From an uncultured Collinsella sp. (GTDB taxonomy: Bacteria > Actinomycetota > Coriobacteriia > Coriobacteriales > Coriobacteriaceae), in assembly GCA_959028445.1 (NCBI GenBank), contig CAUFRY010000024.1:1-31323 (forward strand): 31,323 nucleotides of DNA. The letters are read 5' to 3'. Position numbers and translations under genes: made by a program. This document shows, piece after piece, positions 26,020-31,323 of this stretch. The notes beneath the pieces are model-generated. The model did not search any database and was not told the DNA's origin. It worked only from the letters and a program-made list of their open reading frames with translations. The stretch's first letter is position 1; each line of letters begins with the position of its first letter.

Positions 26020-26562
26020 TTACCAATCAAGGAGCGAAAACGCACCGTCGCAATAGCCAAAATGAAGCACGGCACCGTTGTCGGGTAGCTCTCCCCCGCC
26101 AGTCACATACTCAAGAAACTCCTGGCAGGAAGAGCCGTGGGAGACTGCCAGCACACAGTCGTGCTGCGGCCTGGCCATGATGTGGGACAGCGCCGCGACC
26201 ATGCGCGACTGGAGCTGCACTTCCGACTCGCCGCCAAAGGCCACCGGATAATCGCCCCAGGGCTGCGGCGGCATATCGCGATTTGATGTACCCTCCAGCG
26301 AGCCCAAATGCCACTCGCGTAGGTCATCGACCAGCTCTATCGAGCGGCCCTCGCCAGCAATTAGCTCAGCCGTACGCCGCGCCCGGCCCAACGGGGAGGA
26401 ATACACACGGTCAAAGGTCACGCCACGTGCCTCAAACGCCGCGCGCGTCGCCAGCGCTTGCTCGCGCCCGCGCGCCGTAAGCGGCGAATCGTGCCCACCT
26501 TGCAAAATATTCTGCACATTGAGCTCAGTCTGCCCATGCCGCACCAAATACAAATCTGCCAC
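26020..26562 (-). CDS. Histidine phosphatase family protein (copy 2)
   Basis: A 180-residue paralogue of the downstream gene. LVRHGQTELN lies at about 6-15, with GGHDSPLTARG, VYSSPLGRARRTAEL and the second His in VLAVSHGSSCQEFLEY. It is shorter than copy 1 by about 30 residues, mostly at the C-terminus. It probably arose by tandem duplication; divergence suggests different substrates. It is preceded on its 5' side by the palindrome at 26578-26612, so it is the first gene of the pair's operon. Confidence 0.9.
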   Translation of the reverse strand: MADLYLVRHGQTELNVQNILQGGHDSPLTARGREQALATRAAFEARGVTFDRVYSSPLGRARRTAELIAGEGRSIELVDDLREWHLGSLEGTSNRDMPPQPWGDYPVAFGGESEVQLQSRMVAALSHIMARPQHDCVLAVSHGSSCQEFLEYVTGGGELPDNGAVLHFGYCDGAFSLLDW

Positions 26563-26577
26563 ACGCCCTCCTCTCGC

Positions 26578-26612
26578 ACCACCGCAAAGGGGACAGGTAC
26601 CTTTGTGGTGGT
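26578..26612. repeat. Palindromic repeat with GGGGACAGG loop
   Basis: ACCACCGCAAAGG (26578-26590) pairs with CCTTTGTGGTGGT (26600-26612) around the loop GGACAGGTA, with one G-T pair. The GGGGACAGGTACCTTTG-like core is the kind of sequence seen in REP-type palindromes in many bacteria. It separates the phosphatase operon from the nitroreductase gene. A short GC-rich patch (26615-26640) follows. Confidence 0.6.
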
Positions 26613-26644
26613 TTACCGCCGGATCACACCGCGGTGACGCTCAA

Positions 26645-27316
26645 CTACAGCAGCACGTCGGCAAGCGGACGCTTGGGTACGTGGTGCACCTGCGCCTCGT
26701 CGCGCCAATAATTGATGGAACCGTCGGGGTTGGAATCGATCGCATCGATCACCTGTGTCTCGGCCGGAACGCCAAACGCCATGATCAGCTTGAGCTCATA
26801 CTTGTCGTTATCGAGCCCCATGGCGTCGATTGCGCGGGGCGTAAAGGCCTTGAACATGCATGCCGCCACCTCGGGCGTGGCGCTGCGGGCGGCGAGCATC
26901 ATCGTCTGCGCGGCAATGCCCGTGTCGACCTCGGTAATGGGAGCGGCTGGCTTGCCCGGAACGGCGCGCTCAGCCAAAATCGCGATGTAGCCGGTCGGGC
27001 GCTCACCCTCGGCAGGACCCGGCCAATCCTTAAGCGCACCGGCCCATGCAAGCTCATCAAATACGCGCGCGCAATCCACGGCACCGCTCACCACATGAAA
27101 ACGCAGACGCTGAGCATTGGCGCCGCAGGGAGTCAGGTGAGCCAGCTCTGCCAGCTCGAGCAAAAACTCACGCGGCACGCGCATGGACTCGTCAAAACGG
27201 CGGCACGTACGGGCACGACGGACCAGCGCATCAAACGCTTCCAAGCCGAGCTTTTCGCAACCCTGCTCTGCCATCGATTCGACACTCGACGGCGCCTCGG
27301 GAACTGCTTCGTTCAT
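26645..27316 (-). CDS. Nitroreductase family protein
   Basis: A 223-residue FMN-dependent nitroreductase-fold protein. The family start with RARTCRRFDES (about 35-45) marks the FMN-phosphate site. LTPCGANAQRLRFHVV (about 61-76) and DTGIAAQTMMLAARSA (about 135-150) are typical. Such enzymes reduce nitro compounds, quinones or flavins with NAD(P)H; the physiological substrate is unknown. ATG at 27316 is preceded by TGGGGG. The promoter upstream carries a close match to a DtxR/IdeR iron box, suggesting iron-controlled expression. The gene is divergent from the DUF308 gene. Confidence 0.88.
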   Translation of the reverse strand: MNEAVPEAPSSVESMAEQGCEKLGLEAFDALVRRARTCRRFDESMRVPREFLLELAELAHLTPCGANAQRLRFHVVSGAVDCARVFDELAWAGALKDWPGPAEGERPTGYIAILAERAVPGKPAAPITEVDTGIAAQTMMLAARSATPEVAACMFKAFTPRAIDAMGLDNDKYELKLIMAFGVPAETQVIDAIDSNPDGSINYWRDEAQVHHVPKRPLADVLL

Positions 27317-27344
27317 AGGGACCCCCAATACAAGCCAATTGTCC

Positions 27345-27363
27345 TTAGGAAAATCTAACCTAA
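27345..27363 (-). promoter_or_regulatory. DtxR/IdeR-like iron box at the nitroreductase promoter
   Basis: The minus strand reads TTAGGTTAGATTTTCCTAA, matching 15 of 19 positions of the actinobacterial iron-box consensus TTAGGTTAGGCTAACCTAA, including the first nine and last five. It abuts the -10 of a good promoter, so bound repressor would cover the start site. Confidence 0.6.
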
Positions 27364-27392
27364 AACGTAGGCAATAACGAACAGGGCTGCAA
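27364..27392 (-). promoter_or_regulatory. Promoter of the nitroreductase gene
   Basis: On the minus strand, TTGCAG (27392-27387), a 17-base spacer and TACGTT (27369-27364). The iron-box-like site begins at the next base downstream. Confidence 0.5.
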
Positions 27393-27551
27393 TGTTCTAC
27401 ACCTGTTGAATAGAAAATCGCAACGTGGGGAACAACGGAAACAATTCGGGGCCTTTGGGTTACGTTTCGCCCTCTCCGACCCATACGCCAGCGCCTTTAG
27501 GCGATACTGGTTGTAACGATCAAGGCTTACGCCGCACGGAAAGGAGACATT

Positions 27552-28154
27552 ATGGGCATCTTTAAGAACGATGACCAAAAATCGAGCCAGTTTGGATTTG
27601 ACGAGAAAAGCATGGCGGGCAAAGCCGTCAAGGCCGTACGCTGGATTTACGCCATCACGGGCGTCTTAGCGCTCATTGCTGGTATCGCGCTGCTTTTTGC
27701 ACCCGCCAAGTCCCTCGTCTTTTTGACGACTGTCCTGGGTTTTTACTTTGTAATCACTGCTGCCATCAGGCTGTTCACTGCCATTTTTGAGCCGCTGCTG
27801 CCCACCGGCTGGCGCGTGACGAGCATCATCTCCAACCTACTCATTATCTTGGGCGGCGTCATAATCCTGCGCAACCAGGCCTTCTCGACCGCGACGCTCA
27901 CCACGATGGTGGTTATCGTGGCCGGCTTTGGCTGGATTGTCGAAGGTGTCATGTCCATTCTGGAGTCCGAGCTTTCGTCCAACCGCGCCCTCGCCATCCT
28001 GAGCGGCGCGCTCTCCATCATCGCCGGCATGTTCGTGTTTATCTATCCGCTGTGGTCGGCCAAGATGCTCGTCATCTTTAGCGGCGCCGCGCTGCTGGTG
28101 TTTGGCGTAACGCTGATTGTTCGTGCTATTCAATTTGGCAAACTGGTGCACTAG
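27552..28154 (+). CDS. DUF308 / HdeD-like membrane protein
   Basis: A 200-residue integral membrane protein with about six hydrophobic helices arranged in pairs after a 30-residue hydrophilic N-terminus. Examples are WIYAITGVLALIAGIALLF near 31-49 and the repeat-like IISNLLIILGGVIIL. The pattern is that of HdeD/DUF308 proteins, linked to acid or general stress in enterobacteria but not characterised in Actinobacteria. AAGGAG five bases before the ATG supports the start. The stop codon is followed at once by the ATG of the UPF0178 gene, so the two are co-translated. Confidence 0.88.
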   Translation: MGIFKNDDQKSSQFGFDEKSMAGKAVKAVRWIYAITGVLALIAGIALLFAPAKSLVFLTTVLGFYFVITAAIRLFTAIFEPLLPTGWRVTSIISNLLIILGGVIILRNQAFSTATLTTMVVIVAGFGWIVEGVMSILESELSSNRALAILSGALSIIAGMFVFIYPLWSAKMLVIFSGAALLVFGVTLIVRAIQFGKLVH

Positions 28155-28637
28155 ATGCCACGAACGCTCTTTATTGATGCAGACGCTTGCCCGGTCACGC
28201 GCGAGTCGATTGACTGCGCGCGGCGGGCAGGCGTCGCCGTTGTTATCGCCGGCAACAGCACGCAAAACCTGGAACGGCATATTCGCCGCGACGACCCGCG
28301 CGATGCCGAGCACGCGCGACGCGGCTTTTGGGTCACGACGCTCGACGTGAGTGTGGGCGCCGACAGCGCCGACTTTGCCATTATCGAACGCCTGCAGACG
28401 GGCGACGTGGTCGTGACGCAGGACATTGGCTTGGCGAGCATGGTGCTCGGGCGCGATGCCGCCGCTATCGGCGTGCGCGGGCGCGTCTACGACAAAGCGA
28501 CCATCGACATGCAGCTGTTTATTCGCCACGAGGAAAAGAAGGTGCGCCGCGCCGGCGGACGCACTCGCGGACCGGCGGCATTTACCAGCGAAGATCGCGC
28601 CCGCTTTAAACGCAACCTCACCGAGCTGTTGCGCTAA
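28155..28637 (+). CDS. UPF0178 (YaiI/YqxD, DUF188) family protein
   Basis: A 160-residue protein matching the YaiI/YqxD family over its full length. It has the N-terminal FIDADACPVTRE (about 6-17), the central DVSVGADSADFAI, and VVVTQDIGLASMVL, with conserved acidic residues arranged as in PIN-like folds. The molecular function is unknown; a nuclease-like fold is an inference. Its ATG is directly adjacent to the preceding stop codon, with no separate Shine-Dalgarno, implying coupled translation. A terminator follows at once. Confidence 0.92.
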   Translation: MPRTLFIDADACPVTRESIDCARRAGVAVVIAGNSTQNLERHIRRDDPRDAEHARRGFWVTTLDVSVGADSADFAIIERLQTGDVVVTQDIGLASMVLGRDAAAIGVRGRVYDKATIDMQLFIRHEEKKVRRAGGRTRGPAAFTSEDRARFKRNLTELLR

Positions 28638-28640
28638 CCA

Positions 28641-28679
28641 AGGTAGATTTTTGGGACATGCCTAAAAATCTACCTTTTT
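28641..28679 (+). terminator. Rho-independent terminator after the UPF0178 gene
   Basis: AGGTAGATTTTTGGG pairs with the complementary arm ending AAAAATCTACC and then TTTTT. The loop carries GGGACATGCC, and related GGCATGTCC and GGCATGCCC elements recur at about 28731 and 28751. The hairpin may therefore belong to a small family of interspersed repeats. Confidence 0.85.
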
Positions 28680-28769
28680 GTTTTGCCGATTGACGCGCAT
28701 CCAACGCCCAGGTCATGGCGGTGGAATTTATGGCATGTCCTAGTTTTACGGCATGCCCCAAACATCCAC

Positions 28770-29870
28770 TTAGAACCCAAAGGCGGAAAGGATAAGGCCC
28801 CAGCCCGCGCCGATGACATACATCATGATCAGAAACACAGCGTTTTCGCGGGCGCTGCGGTTGGTGCGGAACAGCACCAGGTAGCCCACGCCAGCGGAGA
28901 TAAGCGTGCCAGCGAGCATCGGCGCCAATTGCAGCGCACCTTCCAGATATAGTTGCGTAATGACCACGCTGGCCGAGCAATTGGGAATCAGCCCGACAAG
29001 CGCCGAACCCAGGACAGCGAGTGTCTCGTTGCCGCGCAGGAACTGCTCGATCGCGGACTCGCCGAACGTCTCGAGCACGGCGACCAGGACCAGCGTCACC
29101 AGGAAAATGAATACCGAGACCTGCACGGTGTGCGAGATCGCGCTGCGGATGATCGACAGGACGGGCGCACCTTCGTGGGAGTGACCGTGGTCGTGCCCAT
29201 GGCCGTGGTGGTGCTCATGCTCGCCCGTGTGACCGTGGTCATGGCTGTGTCCGTGGTCGCGCTCGTGTTCATCTTCATCATCATCGCAACCGCAATGGTC
29301 GCGCTCGCATAACTCGTGGATGTGGTCGGCGCTCACGCCCGCCTCGGCCACTTCATCAATGATGTCGCCCCCGGTATGGTCGTCGTGCGCGCAGTTCACA
29401 TGAGCCGGATTGGCAGCGGTCCCCAGCACGGTACGGCGAATCGCCGCATGCGCGCGGGCATTACGACGAAGGCCGCGGATAGCCGCGTCCACGATAAAGC
29501 CCGTGACCAGCGCGATCAGTGCCTTCGAAACCAAAAGCATCGCCATGGTCTGCACGGGCACCTGCTCGGCGAGCAACAGCGGCAGCATCTCATCGGAGGT
29601 CGAAAGGAACACCGCCACCAACGTGCCCAAGGTCACGACACGACCGGCGTACAGCGTTGCCGCCATTGCCGAAAAGCCGCACTGCGGCACCATGCCCAGC
29701 AACGAGCCAACCACGGGACCCGCGGCGCCGGCGCGCTTGATGGCGCCGTTAACGCTGTCGCCCGCGACGTGCTCCAGGGTCTCGAGGGCCAAATATGTCA
29801 CCAATAAGAACGGTACCAGCGAGAGCGTGTCCTTGCCGGCGTCGAGCAGAATATCAATCAGCAAATCCAT
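28770..29870 (-). CDS. Putative heavy-metal exporter (10-TM ArsP_2 type) with His-rich loop
   Basis: A 366-residue membrane protein of the putative 10-TM heavy-metal exporter family, sometimes annotated as a manganese transporter or arsenic efflux protein. The two halves carry related signatures, GMVPQCGFSAMAATLYAG (59-76) and GLIPNCSASVVITQLYLEG near residue 310, as expected of an internally duplicated transporter. Between them lies a hydrophilic loop (about 140-235) with a dense His/Asp/Glu stretch at 203-232 and a CERDHCGCDDD cluster, likely to bind metal. The ATG has GAAAGGTT upstream. The promoter is overlaid by CTAGG inverted repeats. The metal transported is not determined. Confidence 0.85.
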   Translation of the reverse strand: MDLLIDILLDAGKDTLSLVPFLLVTYLALETLEHVAGDSVNGAIKRAGAAGPVVGSLLGMVPQCGFSAMAATLYAGRVVTLGTLVAVFLSTSDEMLPLLLAEQVPVQTMAMLLVSKALIALVTGFIVDAAIRGLRRNARAHAAIRRTVLGTAANPAHVNCAHDDHTGGDIIDEVAEAGVSADHIHELCERDHCGCDDDEDEHERDHGHSHDHGHTGEHEHHHGHGHDHGHSHEGAPVLSIIRSAISHTVQVSVFIFLVTLVLVAVLETFGESAIEQFLRGNETLAVLGSALVGLIPNCSASVVITQLYLEGALQLAPMLAGTLISAGVGYLVLFRTNRSARENAVFLIMMYVIGAGWGLILSAFGF

Positions 29871-29913
29871 GACGGATGGAACCTTTCGTGTCTTTCGGCA
29901 GCATTGTAAAAGT

Positions 29914-29960
29914 CCTAGCGGTCAACTAGGGTATTGTAGTTATCCTAGGCGCGATGCCAA
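29914..29960 (-). promoter_or_regulatory. Promoter and candidate metal-responsive operator of the exporter gene
   Basis: On the minus strand, TTGGCA (29960-29955), a 16-base spacer and TACAAT (29938-29933). The -10 lies inside an inverted repeat CTAGGATA (29948-29941) / TACCCTAG (29933-29926). A third half-site, CTAGG (29918-29914), forms a second repeat with 7-base spacing. This overlap is typical of repressor control. Confidence 0.5.
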
Positions 29961-30042
29961 TAGTTGCCCATGGTAAACTATCATCTCGCCACATCTTAAT
30001 GACCCTGAGCCGCACGACGCGGCCCATCCAAGGAGCAGTTAT

Positions 30043-31011
30043 ATGAACGTTTCACAAGCACTCGAATACGAGCGTCAGCCGTTTATCCCCATGTTTATCT
30101 ATGGCGATCACGGCGCCATGGAATCCGAGCGCCAGAAGGGCGAAGAGGCCCTTAAGGTGCTCGAAACCGAGTACTTTACCGCCGAGGGCGACCCCAGCTT
30201 CGACTTTGCCACCGTGCGCGACCTGGCCGACCGCAACCGCGACCTGTGCGACCAGATTGGCGAGGCGCGTCTGCGCAACGTGACGCCCGCGACGCTCTCG
30301 CGCGGCCTGTCCGATGCCGACACCTGCGCGGCCATCGGTAAGATGCAAAAGCGCACCGCCGCGTCGGTCATGCGCGAGATCCGCGGCGACCGCGACGCGC
30401 TCGGCGTGGCCTACGCCCGCAAGCCCATCCAGGGCACCGTGCTCGGTATCGACATCGAGACCACCGGCCGTGCACCCGAGCGCGGTTATATCATCAATGT
30501 GGGTTGGGAAATCATGGAGCTCACCAGCGACGCCGTCCCGCACGACGCCGAGGCGCACTACTGCGGTCTGCCCGACATCTACCGCGGCGAGGATGTGCCG
30601 TTGTCGAATATCCACCACATCACCTGGGACGACATCGACGGCAAAAAGCCATTCCGCGAGAACAAGGAACTGCAGAAGCAGCTGCTCAAGCTTATGAAGA
30701 AGTACCCGTACATGGCGCACAACGCCGCCTTTGAGGACAGTTGGTTCAAGATCCACCTGGACGGTTACGCCGAGGCACGCCGCGCCGGCAAGATCATCGT
30801 CATCGACTCGCGCCAGATCTGCCGCAGCCTGGATGCCGACGTCCGCTCGCTCCCCCGCGAATCCGCGCCCGCCGCGCTCGAGAACTGGGCGCGCCGCCGT
30901 GGAACCCTCGCCGCCGACGCCAACGAGCAGCACCTGGGCCTCGACGACACCGACCTCATGCTCCGCACGGTTCAGGCCGAGTTCAACCTCAAGAACCTAT
31001 TCGCGAAATAA
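30043..31011 (+). CDS. DEDD-family 3'-5' exonuclease (DnaQ-like)
   Basis: A 322-residue protein whose C-terminal 190 residues form an RNase-T/DnaQ exonuclease domain. Exo I is GIDIETTG (135-142; Asp 137, Glu 139). Exo II is MAHNAAFEDSWF (224-235; His 226, Asn 227). Exo III is HLGLDDTDLM (297-306; His 297, Asp 301/302), giving a DEDDh-like pattern. Residues 1-130 are a helical N-terminal region not recognised. It probably acts in DNA repair or RNA trimming. AAGGAG seven bases before the ATG supports the start. It is a single gene divergent from the metal exporter and followed by a clear terminator. Confidence 0.9.
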   Translation: MNVSQALEYERQPFIPMFIYGDHGAMESERQKGEEALKVLETEYFTAEGDPSFDFATVRDLADRNRDLCDQIGEARLRNVTPATLSRGLSDADTCAAIGKMQKRTAASVMREIRGDRDALGVAYARKPIQGTVLGIDIETTGRAPERGYIINVGWEIMELTSDAVPHDAEAHYCGLPDIYRGEDVPLSNIHHITWDDIDGKKPFRENKELQKQLLKLMKKYPYMAHNAAFEDSWFKIHLDGYAEARRAGKIIVIDSRQICRSLDADVRSLPRESAPAALENWARRRGTLAADANEQHLGLDDTDLMLRTVQAEFNLKNLFAK

Positions 31012-31076
31012 CCGATCCATCTGCGGGAGCGCCTGCCAGGCACAGCGCAATCCGTCTGGGCACACCGACACGCAGT

Positions 31077-31113
31077 AAACTAGGGCGCAGCCTTATGGCT
31101 GCACCCTAGTTTT
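31077..31113 (+). terminator. Rho-independent terminator after the exonuclease gene
   Basis: AAACTAGGG-c-GCAGCC, a TTAT loop, and GGCTGC-a-CCCTAGTTTT form a 15-bp interrupted stem with a T tail. The A-rich left arm makes it bidirectional. The remaining 31114-31323 shows no gene or clear signal. Confidence 0.85.
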
Positions 31114-31323
31114 CATCAAAACGAGCAAATACGCGTGCTTCACATAGTCGGCAGGTTGGCCCACCTACATTTTTCGAGTTGTTCGGCCAGCTGAACCACT
31201 AGTCAAGGCCCCTTGAACCGCAATCGAAGCTAAAATCGCCTTAATTTCGCAACCAAGCCCCATAAATCTGGTCGCGCGCGCAGACGTGGTGTAAGAGTGT
31301 CCTGAGGTCCGTCGCTGCAAGTC

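Noticed and set aside
31114..31323. Start of another gene at the right edge
   Set aside because: No convincing start, ribosome binding site or open frame before the window ends.

Overview
The window looks like chromosome from a high-G+C member of the Coriobacteriia, most likely Collinsella or a close relative. That assignment is an inference from codon and base use, the GTG/ATG starts behind strong AGGAG sites, the short Coriobacteriia-type SerA, and an iron box of the actinobacterial DtxR/IdeR pattern. No rRNA, tRNA, CRISPR array, transposase or integrase was seen.

Layout. Positions 1-2840 hold a metallophosphoesterase (minus) and a K+/H+ or Na+/H+ antiporter with a cytosolic TrkA_C tail (plus). 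Positions 2841-3255 have no protein gene but are dense in structure: a 96-nt palindrome, a terminator, a near-consensus sigma-70 promoter and a roughly 93-nt putative structured RNA. This RNA ends directly upstream of a DUF3800 gene (3256-3933). From 20115 down to 3941, all on the minus strand, lies a type 1 BREX phage-defence operon in canonical order: brxA, brxB, brxC, pglX, pglZ, brxL. Two uncharacterised genes follow brxL. A short orphan antitoxin-like gene (20457-20630) sits just upstream of the operon on the other strand. Positions 20764-25237 carry serine biosynthesis genes (serC, serA), an M20 peptidase and a short DUF1015-like gene. The rest is housekeeping or accessory: two tandem histidine phosphatases, a nitroreductase behind an iron-box-like site, a DUF308/HdeD-like membrane protein, an UPF0178 protein, a His-rich heavy-metal exporter with a CTAGG operator over its promoter, and a DEDD-type 3'-5' exonuclease.

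The BREX island is the most interesting region. PglX, normally one polypeptide of about 1,200 residues, is encoded here as two separate genes (836 and 322 residues). Between them lies an AT-rich gene for a 218-residue protein with an RNSLAH motif, as in HEPN ribonucleases. The break falls just after the conserved SFETSWDF block at the end of the target-recognition region, and no conserved PglX block appears to be lost. The first half and the inserted gene share one reading frame, interrupted by a single TAG. In addition, a run of ten G (minus strand) overlaps the GTG start of brxA. A nine-G version would join brxA in frame to an upstream GTG with a well-placed GGAG, as expected of a slipped-strand phase-variation switch for the whole operon. 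Together with the DUF3800/RNA pair and the orphan antitoxin, this resembles a compact, possibly switchable defence island with unusual parts.
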